Positions 45,485-58,897 of a stretch of DNA of 64,000 nt are shown here, in pieces. Below the pieces are notes generated by a model. That model was not told where the DNA came from and did no database searches. It saw only the letters and a program-made list of their open reading frames with translations. Numbering within the stretch: position 1 is the stretch's first letter; each line of letters opens with the position of its first letter. Made by a program: the position numbers and the translations under genes. This stretch comes from Liolophura sinensis (Eukaryota > Mollusca > Polyplacophora > Chitonida > Chitonidae). The stretch covers positions 49,593,682 through 49,657,681 of the forward strand of contig NC_088300.1 in NCBI RefSeq assembly GCF_032854445.1, in the 5' to 3' direction.

Positions 45485-45551
45485 ATGTCACATCATGGCG
45501 ATCAACTTCTTGCCGGTATTCTTAGTATGTTCGGAGACGAACGTGCCAATG
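45485..45551 (+). other. Probable 5' exon of the receptor gene, copy B
   Basis: Same length (67 bp), donor (g^gtatgt) and reading frames as 7905..7971. The acceptor is at 46019, giving a 468-bp intron. One base change alters residue 10 of the possible N-terminal extension from valine to alanine. The 23-codon upstream frame is also intact. Confidence 0.5.
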
Positions 45552-46036
45552 GTATGTATGGACCATCCCTGAATGCAAGACCACGTCAGGCCGGAGGTCG
45601 AAACTACGATTATACCAACTATAATGACGGCGATTATACCAACTGACTACACGCTGATTAGAATGACTGGGTTATCAGATTCCGGCTTTACTTCTAGTAA
45701 ATATTATTCACTCTTAGCTATTACTGTTATCTCAACAGCGTCGCTGTTTCACTGGGTTAGATCTCATCGTTTGAAATTGTACAACTATTCCTGTAAATAC
45801 TTTTAGCGAATTTCCCAAACTGCCATCCGTGTTTTCATTGGTCTGTCTTGCTGCATCGGTAGCGGCTTTACGTCAGGATGTTTATCGGGTAATAAGGCCT
45901 AGGGCCGTTATTTACTCTAGCTATCCAGCTATCTCCACTCATAAATCTAACCACCGTCGTCTCAGTGGAAAATTTTCCAGCACTACTTTAAACGACAATC
46001 AAATTTATTATCTTTCCAGGGGAAGTTCATCTGACA

Positions 46037-47194
46037 ATGGATTCCGACCAGAACCTGACACTATCGTTCATGAAGACACCAAACAACTACTCAGCCCACG
46101 ACTATATGCCGATTCTACAGGAATACAAGCATCAAGATCGTTGGTTCGATAAGCCGACGGAAGTGACCATCACGATAGCCTATTGCACTATTATTCTTCT
46201 TGGTCTTCTGGGAAATGGAATCGTCTGTGTCATTGTTAGCCGGAAGGAAAATCTTCGGTCGGCAAAAAATCTCTTTATTATGAATTTGTCGATATCCGAC
46301 ATCATGATGTGCGTTATAAGTATGCCGTTCACTTTGTTGAAGCTCACCATGAAAAACTGGCCGCTAGGTAAAATCATGTGTAAGATCGTGCCTTTTGTTC
46401 ATATGACGGACGTTTTTGTCTCCACGGCTACCATTGTAGCCATTGCGGTTTATCGACATCGCTGCATCGTGTACGCCAAGAAAAAGTCCTCGTCCAAACG
46501 GACGATCGTATACACGTTAGTGATGTTGTGGGCCATCTCTCTGGCTCTCTCTCTCCGAGTGTTCATCTTCTCAGAGGTTAGACCCATACAGATGATGCAC
46601 ACCTTGGTCCGCTATGATATATGCATGGAAGTCTGGCCCTCCGGTAAGATTCGAGGTCTTTACACCATTTTGCTGGTTGTAGTTCAGTATCTTCTGCCGC
46701 TTGTAGTCATCAGCATTTTGCATAGCAGAATTTGCCACTTCCTGCGTCTGCGAATCACGGAAAATCCCATCACACGGCGAAATTTCGAGAGGTCTTTGAG
46801 AGCCATCCATCGGCATCGGAAAAACATGACCATTCTCACGTCCATTGCGATGACCTTTGGGATCACGTGGTTGCCGTTAACCGTTCTGAACATTATGGCC
46901 GATTACGACTACCGTATTTTTCTAGAAAGCAACTTTAATCTGGCCTACGCTATCTGTCACCTGACCGCCATGTTGTCGGCCTCGCTGAACCCAATCATAT
47001 ATGGAGGACTTAATCCTAACTTCAGAGAGGAGTTTTTGTCGGTGCTTCTTTGTACGAGACTGCGTTCAAGGAAAGGCGAGGATTCAATCGACGAAGGTGT
47101 CTTTAATCTGCGTGTAATAGGAATGGATGGATCGACTCCATCCAAATCGTCCAGTGGCACGAACTACAGGAGTATTGTATTCAACAGCGGTTGA
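46037..47194 (+). CDS. Neuropeptide Y/F receptor-like class A GPCR, copy B
   Basis: Same 385-residue receptor as copy A, differing by two bases. One is synonymous (tgc for tgt at C233). The other, at 46556..46558 (cga for cca), changes P174 to arginine. P174 lies at the outer end of helix 4, where NPY-type receptors carry a conserved proline, so a charged residue there may impair folding or ligand access. All other motifs are retained, including Y139-R140-H141 in place of DRY, NPIIY, and the cysteine pair C115/C196. The promoter and 5' exon are intact, so the gene could be expressed. The change may be an allele, a decaying duplicate or a sequencing error. Confidence 0.87.
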   Translation: MDSDQNLTLSFMKTPNNYSAHDYMPILQEYKHQDRWFDKPTEVTITIAYCTIILLGLLGNGIVCVIVSRKENLRSAKNLFIMNLSISDIMMCVISMPFTLLKLTMKNWPLGKIMCKIVPFVHMTDVFVSTATIVAIAVYRHRCIVYAKKKSSSKRTIVYTLVMLWAISLALSLRVFIFSEVRPIQMMHTLVRYDICMEVWPSGKIRGLYTILLVVVQYLLPLVVISILHSRICHFLRLRITENPITRRNFERSLRAIHRHRKNMTILTSIAMTFGITWLPLTVLNIMADYDYRIFLESNFNLAYAICHLTAMLSASLNPIIYGGLNPNFREEFLSVLLCTRLRSRKGEDSIDEGVFNLRVIGMDGSTPSKSSSGTNYRSIVFNSG

Positions 47195-47470
47195 GAATCA
47201 GCTGGTCAACGTGAGGAAACCTCACAATTGTCATGCTTTGCATGATATTCAGGAAAGACGGCAGACAAGTCATCATCAGTCATCGATCGTGTTGATGTGG
47301 CTAGAAGTCAGGGTAACATAACTGTACTGCTGTCAGTGTGTTCTAAGCTGGGGCAGGTGTGGGGCAGGATATTTCTCATGTACACATCAAATACTCCATG
47401 TTATTCAGACACGGCTTTAAATTAACCAGCTGTGTACAACACGATACGTTCTCTCTGACCTTTCTCTGTC

Positions 47471-47531
47471 TACAAAAATAAATTGTTAAGTACGACGTTA
47501 AACCTCAAGCACTCACGCACTCACTCTACGA
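47471..47531 (+). repeat. Family 2 repeat 3' end, copy B
   Basis: Counterpart of 9886..9946, including the 'aataaa' (47477..47482) that may serve as poly(A) signal for the receptor. Confidence 0.6.
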
Positions 47532-50500
47532 AAATATTTGTATCTTTCAGGGAGCGAGCTATGACCAAATGGTGAAAGGGATACAGAATGGATTGTTGTT
47601 AGAGATAAGGATGCCTAGGCTTTGCCTACCCTAAGCTGATTTTTAGGTATGGCAGATTTATTCAAGCGTGACTAAGATTTTATTTTTTGTATGGTTTTAC
47701 CCAGGAAACCCTATCTCCAGCGTTAGCCAATTAGCGGCGATTCTGTATCCCTTTAAAGTGATAAACCTTTCAATCGCTAACACAAGAAGAGTATGTTCAA
47801 ACGCATGTTTGGTCAGGAAAATCTATAAATCCTCGTTTGCACAGATCTTGGGGCCCAGGTGATAATAAACCATCGACGACGCTCGTGTGGTTATTTGTGC
47901 AGTCTATAACGTTCGTTGAAGAACACTCGTCTTCCACCAGTATAGTGTGCATATTTGTATATTCGCCAGTAACTTGTCAAAGGCTCATAGTTTACTCTGA
48001 GCACTCCAGTTTCCTCTTCCTATAAAATTGGCCGTCATCGTGTATGTGAAAAATTCTAATGTTGCCATAAGGCTGTAAACAACAATCAAGTAAATAACTT
48101 TCAATGCTGGAATTTTGACGGTAGTAAAATGATAGCTTTCAAAAATTAAATCCTGATATTGTACATATGCATAAATAATAAAAACGTGTGTTCTCAACAC
48201 TGTAGCATTCTCACTAGTTATCTGAACACTGCCCTGATTGGCGTTTGAGGTTACCTCTGAATCCAGCCCCCACAGGGTCTGCGTTGGCTTTATGACATGG
48301 TCTGTTTGGTTAAAACCGCGACCTCCGCGGGAATCGCCGAGATCGTGGTCTAGATGGCCGGTATCAGTCACCATAGAGTAGAAAAAAATCTGATGAGCTG
48401 AACGTTTGTGAACTTAAGTTCCTGAAGATTTATGCCTCTGAAACACATTGAGACAGGTGATCGGCAATTTAATGTTAGCAAAGGTTGCCTACAACCTATG
48501 ACATGTCTCATGATACAGCATGATTGTTTTACTTTTCGCGACAAAAGAGTACGAAACCCTATTGGCCTCTCACAGGAGTGATTAGCAGCTTGGACCTTAA
48601 TAACACGGCTGAGAAGGTTTGTACGGCAATGGTGTAACCCAGTTGTAGTTATCTGCCCTGCTTTCCTGGTTATTTATCAGTGCTCTTGGCGGATTAAAAT
48701 TTAAAAATGTGTATGGTACTGGACCTTAAGGACCTTATGCTACAAGAAAGTGTTTGATAATGTCGCCGGAAGCGTGACCATTCGTACTGAGAGAGGGGAG
48801 TTGAAACAAAACAAAGACAGCCGATCATCGGAGTCCAGTAACTTAACTTGGCGTAAATTTAAATTTCTAACTGGACTACTTTACTGCTGCTGATGAATCA
48901 TGTGTTCACTGTTGTGATCCGAGCCATACACGTGCTGTATTTTGTGTTTGCTGTAAGTGTCAGAACTTTTGTATGGGATAGCCTTAAGCTTATATAATAT
49001 AAGTTTTCATTGCTAACCTTTTGTATGGGATAACCTCTCAAGTAAGATCCTCCATTTGTGATATACTGCATTCTTATGTTTGTCTTTGGCGAAATTACGG
49101 ATGTATTACCATTTAGCCTAAATATAAGTTTTCAGTGCTCAAGCTTTTCGGAAAGGTACAGGATGGTAAGGACGCCATTTTGTATAATATATCAATGTTA
49201 CTATTTATCTTGTACTGAATATTCCTTATATCTGAGAAACAAAATGACAATTGTATAAATGGTTGAACTGTAAGGCTGGGTGAAACCCTGAGACAAAATC
49301 TGTGGAATGTGACAAAGTGAAATGGAAAAAGAGTGTACCGGGTATCAGTTTGTATATATAATGAAATTATATTTTGTCTTGATGATTTATTAAGAGATAT
49401 TTATATTCATGCATTGTTTCTCATTGTTTTCAAAGATGTTGAACGTGTACATCTGTGTAAATATGCAACACTATATTTTATCTTCACGAAAAGGTAATTT
49501 TGCAGTAATTATGTTCCATCAAAGAAGACATTTATATGTCATTTAAAATCTCTTCCGTTCTAGTCATGGAGTGCCTCTTAATCAGAATAAACCATATTGT
49601 ATAATGCTCACCCACCGACGAAACAGCTGTCGGTCGTTTAAATCCGTAAGCCCTGGACAACTGGAATTAAATTACAGAGTTTTGTCAAGAGTTTTCCTCA
49701 ACTATAAGAATGTTTTAGATGCGTCGTACCACACTTACCAAATAAGTGAACGTCGTCACATTTAACAAACTGTAACATGAAAAAAGTCTCCAATAGCTTT
49801 GCGGAACCAGACATCAACTTAGCATCGCTTCGATCGCTTTGTGAAGTCACCTAAGGTTTTTGGTTTGTTATTTGAACTGTATATGGTGCATGTTCATCTC
49901 TAAGAATAATGATCTAGAAGGCAGAACATAGCACAGCGGGAATTGTCCTTCGTTGCTGAAGAGTGCCGGTACATAATGAAATCCCCGGATGAAAATATCC
50001 CGGGATAAAAATCACGCCTTATGCAATCTTGTATTGATCCATCTGGTATACTCCCCAGCTTTTTCCACCGTTGGGCTGAGTGCATTGGAAATGCAGTGTA
50101 TACATGTAGATAAATAATGGTTATATACGGGCTATTTAGAAACTGGACAATGTGTGTGCAATCAGATGTAAGGTAAAACAAGCTATAACGTGAAAGTGAT
50201 GAATGCTGGAAGACTGTATCAGTCCAGAACTTATCCCGGAATTAGTACAACAACTCCCTGTTAGAATATACCTGAAAATATCGTAATCGCTAATATCTAA
50301 GATGTAAGCATCTCACGTTAATCGAAACCGTGCTAAATTGGTAAGTGCCTTTTTAATGATTTAGCATCTAGAGCATGATCTCTGATTCTAATAAGTAGTT
50401 AGACACTTTGTAACTTTTCTCTGTAGGCTGTAGACTAAACCTTTTAATTTTTAGTCAGCGTGTCTTGTCACAGAATAGTGTAGAAAATGTAAGTATTTCT

Positions 50501-52496
50501 TACAAACTATTTCATGGCCCAGTCTTCAGCTGTCAGGACAGGAATCCATAGTTTCCTCTGTAAGCTATATTTTATACCTTTTACAGGAATAATATTATAT
50601 GATGTTCAAAGTTTTTCGTGACCAGATGACAAAACCTTCCTTTGTCGAACGGTGCAGCCTTCATACTGCAATACGAAGTAAGATCACAAAATCTCAGATA
50701 GTACTATTAACACTGACTGGACCGGTAATTGGCCCATGTCGTTATCTCGCAATATCTCCACTGCATCTTTGAGAAAGGGAGCCATTTAAGGTACAATTTT
50801 CATACAAAGATGTTACCACTGATTCCAGTGCTCATTGTTAACAACTACCATATTAGTTGTTAAAAGTTGTTTAGTTGGAAGATACAACTCCATACACGCA
50901 CACATGAAGGAAAACTCAACTGCCACATATCAAAGATATTCTGGTCCCAAACTGCGGTTGACGGCTTTTTGCGAATAATGGGATTGGTACTTCACTATGT
51001 CAAATTTTATGATGGATTGTTGTCAAAGACAGGTTCGATTTTTTCAGTAGAGGAAAGAATATAGCAACTGTTTTGAGCCATTGGTTTGGATGGCGCTAGT
51101 ATTGATGACAATATTTGTCAGTTATAAGGATACATGATTTTCGAACAGTTATCGTATATATACAGTCATTGTTTGGATAAAGGGTGTCTTGGAATTAGCT
51201 TGTGTGATCGGTTGAGTTGTGTTCATGGCTTTGCTACGTGAATGCGAACACGATTTAATTCCTTTTTTGTACTAACAGTGATTGGAAATGCATTTTCACA
51301 GTTAACAGTTGGTTAACATCGTTGTCAGAGAGACTGTCAGACTGTGTACATGGTGGCTGCATGATGGGAGTTCGTGTAATATCTTGTTGATGGCAAATGT
51401 TCATTGACAGCGCATGTAGATGCCGTTTTTGTACATGAAACCTGCATTTTCCCGATTTGCATATACTTATTGTGACAATTTTTATGTGCTCATTTTATGT
51501 CATTATTGCCATGAAAGAAAATAGAATCCCTTGTAAACAGAACGAAAAAATGTACTGAATAGTTTATTAATAACCCAGGCAAATTCCATGTTTGCTATCA
51601 TGATGCAATGAGTGCTGTTTGCCGACTATCTTCCTCAAACAAACCGCCCACACTCACCATCAGTCTCTCCTGCCAGAAATGTAGGTTTGTCCATAACACT
51701 CTGAACTGATAAAGCTTTGGGGGAGCGGCTTCGATGTAGTATCGACGAGAGTTTTCATGGCAAGCAGAAGATCAACAGCTTAACGAGGAGAATCACCTGG
51801 TTACACATTTACCGAGGATCATTTATCACCATTTTTGTGGCTGAGTATGTCATGTGTTACAAGCTCTACTACAACAGCCTATCACCATGCGAGGCACTTT
51901 GGGTACCTACCTTTGTGCGCTTTGGGTGAAGTGTTTATTTCAACTATAACAAACCAGGTGACAGAATGAAGGTCGGTGAATGGCTGCTAGTATTTAACGA
52001 CGAAGACATCACCGTGGCATATTAAGGATCATCTTAACACACATGCGGAAAAACGCTTCATGGTTTGCTCCAACAAATGGATAACCATTAAAGCCTTTCC
52101 AGTGATAAAAACCACAAAAATTCACATTAGGGAAATTATTTCTTTCTCAGGACTGTCTAATATTTTCTCCCACGCCTTCAATCACGTGACAATAGGCCCA
52201 TGAACATGGTTACATATAATAGTCACGTAACCCGCTCTTTGCTGACAAGAAATTGAGCGTCACATTTAAGGTAACCGGACATTTTTTAAATATTCGTTGA
52301 TTCGGACAGATATAGGCCATTTTCTTTATCTTCATCGGTAACAAATATGCCCGACACTGACCATTACCTAGACCTTGATTGGTGATAACCATGCCAGATA
52401 CCGGTCATTATTTAGATCTACGCTGATAAGAAATTAAACGTGACATTTGAGGGAACCATTCATTATTAATATATTTGTTGATAATAAATTAAACAG
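47532..52496. other. Intergenic, no supported gene, copy B
   Basis: Counterpart of 9947..14950. The 51-bp segment near A 14705..14760 is missing here, and the donor-like site of the weak A exon is mutated. Confidence 0.5.
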
Positions 52497-52817
52497 TCCG
52501 GTTATCGGCGATTATCAGATAAATGAGTGAGTGGGTGCGTGCTTGGGGTTAAACGTCGTACTTATTTCAGTCATATGACGATGAAGGAGTCCTTAGAGAG
52601 CATGTAATGTACCTCCTTGTTGCAGGACGGATTTCCGCGGCTCTTTCATCTAGTGCTGCTTCACTGATACGACGTAGGTGAGTAAGCTGACCCGTCCGAG
52701 CCATTATACGGATACGGGTCAACCAGTGTTGCACTATTTCCATTATGCTGAACACCAAACGAGGAAGTCACAACTTCCTCTTTTAAGGTTGCCCCTGGAT
52801 CTACCACATCCCGAAGC
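52497..52817 (-). repeat. Family 2b dispersed repeat, copy B
   Basis: Counterpart of 14955..15275, nearly identical. Confidence 0.7.
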
Positions 52818-53635
52818 GGACGCTTTACCAACTGTGTTTTTGGGACAGGCATATCCGTAAAGAAGAACTGCTATTTAGAAGCACCAAGCCTTTTATAAAG
52901 ATAGCAAGGCTTTTAAAACAACTCTGTAAGACATAGCAGTATGGTGCCCAGGACTGACCATCAGCACATAAATAACCAACAACCACCTGAGAACCAAGCT
53001 CCCACTTGCCTGACTGCCACTTTACACCCAGATGTTCATCAAGTCCACAATTATTTGCACACCTCATAACCACATTGTCTTCAAACAAGGGTGAAACATA
53101 CGTAAGTCGTGGGTAGGGTGTGAAGCACCGACCAAATGAATGTAGACAATAAAACTCTTGTATATTTTCAATTTCGAATAGTATTTTACCATTTCATTGC
53201 ATAAAGATTGTTTTCAATAAAACACATCTTATTTTTTCCCTTTACTGGCCTAAGGTTGCATTGTATTTCAACAAAAAAGGTGATTGTTTATTGCAAAATG
53301 AAAACTATCAATTTATTTTCCTTAGCTTGCTCTGGACATCATATAGGTGAAAAAAAGTTTTAGCACGTAGTTAAACGCAAATCAAATAAATGAAATTCTG
53401 AAAAATATGTTTTAACACACTAGGTGTCAAATATTAGGTCACTGGTAACTTACATATTCAAAATGAGCTCTACAATAAAACTTTTTGAGCCTTCAGTTAC
53501 TTCATAAAAAGAAAAAGAAACGCAGTATGCTTATTTACTGCTAAATTACTTCCTTTCGTAAATGAGGCCAAGATTTAGTGTTAGGATGGGGAGACTACTT
53601 TTTGTGTCGTATTACCTTCATGGTGTCCATTTCGA
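52818..53635. other. Intergenic, no gene seen, copy B
   Basis: Counterpart of 15276..16091, with several substitutions and single-base indels in A/T runs. Confidence 0.5.
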
Positions 53636-53844
53636 GACTCAAGGCCTCCGTTGTCGAATGGTTAGCGTGCTAGGGTAGCACAATGTCTGGGGCGCCGCTC
53701 ACCAAAGCGGTCGTTGTGAGTGCAAGTCGAACCCCTGCTGGCTTCCTTCCCGGTCCTTCCCCGTGAACTCCCCTGTGGTTTCCCCCGATCATAATGCCTA
53801 TCACCGTCATGTACGGCGTAAAACACCCATCAAACAAATAAATT
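53636..53844 (+). repeat. Family 1 SINE, nearly full length, copy B
   Basis: Counterpart of 16092..16300, with the same head, body and tail. Confidence 0.85.
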
Positions 53845-54179
53845 CCAAGTCCGGAGGAGATTCCTTGAGCTCTATTAACATCTCGGAGCTCAACATTGAA
53901 CTTGCCATCCATGACTTCTTCACAATGAATAATACATTTAATACATCAAGTAATTTTCCTCTTTCTGAGATCTTTCGAATCAATTTCCATCAAGTTAGGA
54001 TGAATTCATGAAAACAAGACGGAAGAATGCTTGCCAGGTCTCGCCTTAATTCAAAAGAAACTACAGAATAAATGAACACAGGGACACAAAAATTAAGCGC
54101 TTCCTATGTTCGTCTTTTTCAACGAATTGTTCTTGATAATCGGCCTGTTGATTATGGTGGGCGTGCATTTGTAGAATGA

Positions 54180-55306
54180 ATAGATACATCCTAAGTGCTC
54201 ACGTAGAAAGATCAAGTACAACAGATGTGCTGGAGTAGCACAGCAGATGTGCTTGAGTAGAATGAAGAGTTACAACTAGTGTGCTCGTGTTGAATAATTA
54301 GGTACAACTAGAGTGCTCGTGTTGAATGATTAGATACAACGAGAGTGTTCGTGTTGAATGATTAGGTACAACGAGAGTGCTCGTGCAGAATTAACGTGCA
54401 CAACTGTTATGCTCGTTTTAAATGAACAGGTACCACTAATCTGCTGGTGTAGAATGAACAGTTACTAGTGTGCTTGTGTAGATTGAACAGTTACAACTAG
54501 TCTGCTGGTGTAGAATGAACAGGTACAACTAGTCTGCTGGTGTAGAATGAACAGTTACAACTAGTCTGCTGGTGTAGGATGAACAGGTACAACTAGTGTG
54601 CTGGTGTAGAATGAACAGTTACAACTAGTCTGCTGGTGTAGAATGGACAGGTACAACTAGTGTGCTGGTGTAGAATGGACAGGTACAACTAGTCTGCTGG
54701 TGTAGATTGAACAGGTACAACTGGTCTGCTGGTTTAGAATGCACAGTTACAACTAGTCTGCCGGTGTAGAATGAACAGGTACAACTAGTCTGCTGGTGTA
54801 GGATGAACAGGTACAACTAGTGTGCTGTGTAGAATGAACATTTACAACTAGTGTGCTGGTGTAGAATGAACAGTTACAACTGGTATTCTCGTCCTGAACG
54901 AAAATGTAAAACTAATGTGTTCGCTTGGAATGAACAGTTTGCTCGTTTAGAATAAATATACCAGCTAATGCACTCATTTAGGCTGAACGGGTACAATTAA
55001 GGTTCTCTTGTAGAACGAATGGGAAAACTTAGTATGCTCGTGTAGAATGAACAGCTTATGTGCTCATGCAAATTGAACAAGCACTATTAGTGCGCTGGTG
55101 TAGAATGAATGGGTACAATCAAGATACGCTTTTAGAATGAGTAGGTACAACTAGTGTGCTGGTGTAGAATGAACAGTTTCAACTGGAATTCTCGTGCTGA
55201 ACTAAAATGTAAAACTAATGTGTTCGCTCGGAATGAACAGGTACAGCTGTTGTACTTGTGTAAAATAAACAGGTTCAACCTGTGGGCTCGTGTTGCTTGA
55301 ACAAGT
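54180..55306. repeat. 32-bp minisatellite, copy B
   Basis: About 35 units of the same 32-bp type as copy A, roughly 13 more. The extra units are mostly homogeneous 'tacaactagtctgctggtgt' types in the middle, plus a degenerate block near 54890..55110 absent from copy A. Confidence 0.9.
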
Positions 55307-55515
55307 ACTAGAATGCGTTTATTCCCGTTCCACATACTCGTAGTAAATTATTACCATGCAGGATGTAAACTATTTATCCAGTATCTTATCATCCAAAACA
55401 AAGAAATGTCTGAATGGCACGAGGAAAACATTCACACCTGCATAGCCAGGTTATTATCTCCTGACGATATCAACTCTCTCTACATACTGCCGGGTTGGTT
55501 AATACCTAAGACTTT

Positions 55516-55661
55516 AAAAATGATGCTTGTTCCTGCCTGGTTTGGCACTCAGTACAGATAAATTAGAGCAAGGAAACACAAGTTGTTGGCTAGGTGTCAG
55601 TGTAATGACTGGATGGGGTGTTACGTCTGGTGTCTTCGGCATGATACTGCATATACACATA
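55516..55661 (+). repeat. Family 2 fragment, copy B
   Basis: Counterpart of 17545..17690. A base change (gagaaa to gataaa) creates a stop in the overlapping frame, in line with non-coding sequence. Confidence 0.6.
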
Positions 55662-56760
55662 TCCCGAGTATCGAGATTACAATGGTTACAAATGCTGCAA
55701 TCAAAATCAAAATCTCTTAAACATTCTCTCATAAAATCTTATGACAACCATATCTGAGTGCTCAGTGACGGTTGTGGCCTAAGCGGTGTGGCGCACTGCT
55801 ATTTGCGAATTCGTGATGAAACGTTTTTGATTAAGTCGCTTGTAATTCAGCGGATTACTGGTTCTGAGAAATTCCTCTTTCACCTATTACGTCGACCCAG
55901 TCGAGAAAATGAAGACTCAGCGACAGGAATACATGGCTACGGAGGCCTTTCTTCCGTAACATTTCGGCGCCTCTTCTACCATCCACATGTGATCAAAACA
56001 TTTCAAGATTGAACAATCAAGACACAGACACAGACAGTGATTGTATAGGAAACTGAATATATCCAGGCATAAGCATTCTGGTAACTCTGTTACAGAACCA
56101 AATGTAATTTCAAGGGAGGCCACTCTTTAGAGCGGAGCTCCTTAGGTCCTATGTGCATGAATATTGCAACAGCCATATGCAAACGGCGAGAATGCACTTT
56201 GTTATATATTGTTTATCGCTACGTGTATTTTTGCACACAAATAATTGCGGACTATTTCGAATATGAAGGCTGTGAAAAAAAAACAAAACAAACAAAACAA
56301 TTTCTCCCATTTTAGAAACATTAAACTCGTGTAACATCAAAAGATTTGTTCTTTAAAAAAATGGCGCATAAGCAGTGTGAATATAGACAAATCGGTTATG
56401 ATGATCCAGGATGCGATGCTCAGATATTGGTTTTTGATTCAAATTTGTCCTTTTTGGTTGTTTGGATATGTTGATTGAATAGAGTGGGAACACACTCAGT
56501 TAACGCTCTCTTCATTCTGTTTGGTGATCCCTAAGAGTGAAAATGAATTTCTACCATGAACTGCTCACTATTAATCAATTTTTTGTGTGTGTCGTAAATA
56601 GATTTTGTATTAATCACAGGGACACATACAATTGTAATAAATGGTTTATGGGAAATTGTCGTCTATACCAAGTACATTGTAAGCACATCCAGAAAAAATG
56701 TGTCAATCAAGATTTAATGAAGATTCATTTATACTTGTAAAACACTACACAAGACCCGTC
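55662..56760. other. Intergenic, no gene seen, copy B
   Basis: Counterpart of 17691..18785. Confidence 0.5.
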
Positions 56761-56976
56761 CAATTTATCGAGGTGGTTAACGTGCCAGCGCGGTGCAATG
56801 ACCCAGGAGCCTCTCACCAATGCGGTCGCTGTAAGTTCAGCTCATGTTGGCTAGATCACCGGCCATGCGTGCGAAGGTCGCCCAGTAACCTGCGACTGGC
56901 CGTGGGTTTTCCCCCTTGCTTTGCCGGCTTTACTCCCACCGTAATGCTGACCACCATCGTATAAGTGAAATATTCT
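56761..56976 (+). repeat. Family 1 SINE, degenerate, copy B
   Basis: Counterpart of 18790..19005. The 3' end reads 'gaaatattcttgagtaga', slightly closer to the intact element than in copy A. Confidence 0.8.
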
Positions 56977-57169
56977 TGAGTAGATACATTCAGAAAAAAT
57001 CGCTGGCTTTTGACACCATACACGTAATCTAAGATTGTGTACATACTACTGTTGTCATGGGTAAAGGAAACCGGAATAAACCATCAAACTTTAAATTGCT
57101 TACTGATGAACTTTCCCACGTGTTACGTACATGTGACTATATGTTCACCATACTGAAAAAACGTCAACA

Positions 57170-57170
<1 letters not shown>

Positions 57171-57241
<71 letters not shown>

Positions 57242-57334
57242 TTCACAAACAAATACAGTCGAATAAATGCTTTTTATTGTGATAAGACAAAAACAGGTTT
57301 TAAAATTGCAGCTGGGTTATAAAGGAAGCCTTTG
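57171..57334. repeat. (TA)n-containing segment present only in copy B
   Basis: About 66 bases of alternating TA followed by some 95 bases of unique sequence lie between 'cgtcaacag' and 'ctgaaagaacag', which are adjacent in copy A (19202/19203). No target-site duplication is evident. Confidence 0.85.
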
Positions 57335-58575
57335 CTGAAAGAACAGCAAATGGAATGACTGGAACTACCGGAAATAACACCGGGAACACCTGAGTTGTTT
57401 AGAGTAGTGAAAACAGACCTAAGCGCTCAGACATTTTTTCCACCGTGCTTGGCAACTCCATCAACTTCTAATAAAGAACTCTTACGAGGTTAGAGCAACC
57501 AGAAACATGGTGTCGCGTCACTCATAGCGCATGCGCATATGGTTACAAGGGAAAACACGGGTGTTGTGAGCTGAAACAGACGCGTTCTTGGATTATACAA
57601 AATATAAACTGGCACCGCTTTCGATTGTCTCCATTTTCTGAATGTGCTTACTTTGAGCTGCGATATCTCGGTTGTGCAACATCACAAAAATAAAAAGCTA
57701 TGCTTTATAAACTTACTGTCAGATACTTTATCGTTATATACATTTGGTCCAGTGTTGCCATTTCTTTTAAAACATTATCATTCAGAATAAAGAATTCAAA
57801 ATATATCTTCCCTAGTCACCGTGGAAAAAAGGTTTACATCACGGAGAAAACGTTTTTCATTGTTATAGATGAATTTATCATCCGCCGTGTCCAAACACTT
57901 TTGGATATTTTTTAAAGTAATAGCAAAACCTATGAATCATTGTAACTGAGTAGAATATGTCAACTTAGAAACAGGCCATCTACATCCTTCCTTTTCCCTT
58001 CATTGTATCCTGATAACTCTGCAAATAAACTCAATGTCATTATTATTATTATTTAACAATTTCTTTGTGCCGATGTTATTTGGTGCAAATATATATATTT
58101 GAAATGTTTAGGGGGGGGGGGGGGGCAAGGGTGGCGGAATGCTGTACATGTGAAAGTTACTCCCCTCCTGAATGTTACAAACTACACTAGTTATTCCCTT
58201 TTCGCCTAAATATTTGTCCATTTATGCAAACGGAATACTGCACCAGCTATATAAAATCAACTATATTTCCAAAGGTTGATTTTCATTTTCCAAATATATA
58301 TTCAATATACCTGATACATTTGTTTAATATGATCGAAAATGCTTTACAACAAATGACAAAGTAAAATGACCCGATATGGGAAAACAATGACTATATAAGA
58401 AATACAGATGAAACCAAAAAAAAAAAATAATAAAGCTGAATAAAAGGTTGTTTCGCATACACTGAGCATCGTCTAATATCAAGGCTCTAAATAAAACACA
58501 TCATTGTAATTAAAATGTGATTGTTAGAACTGTCAAATAGTTCTTAAAACAACAACAACGTACATATGCTGTCAA
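57335..58575. other. Intergenic, with poly(G) tract at about 58112, copy B
   Basis: Counterpart of 19203..20440. No gene is seen. Confidence 0.5.
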
Positions 58576-58579
58576 CACA

Positions 58580-58760
58580 CTGTGCTCGTGTAATATATGC
58601 CTGTGCTCGTGCAACATACGACTTTGCTTGTGCAATATGTGCCTGTGCTCGTGCAATTAGTGCCTGCGCTCGTGTAATATGTGCCTGTGCTCGTGTAATA
58701 TATGCGTGTTCTCGTGCAATATATGCCTGTTCTCGTGTAATATATGCCTGTGCATATAGG
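58580..58760. repeat. 21-bp tandem array, copy B
   Basis: About nine units of the same 21-bp repeat, around three fewer than in copy A, downstream of the membrane-protein gene. Confidence 0.9.
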
Positions 58761-58897
58761 TCACCATACAATCCAAACATTTCAATGCATTTAATTCAGT
58801 GGAAACAAAATCTAAAAATAATAAGTAAACATATTTTCAGATACAATTTTCAATAGTATTTCCTCTGATGCTCACTCTATTTTTTCAGTCACCATTT

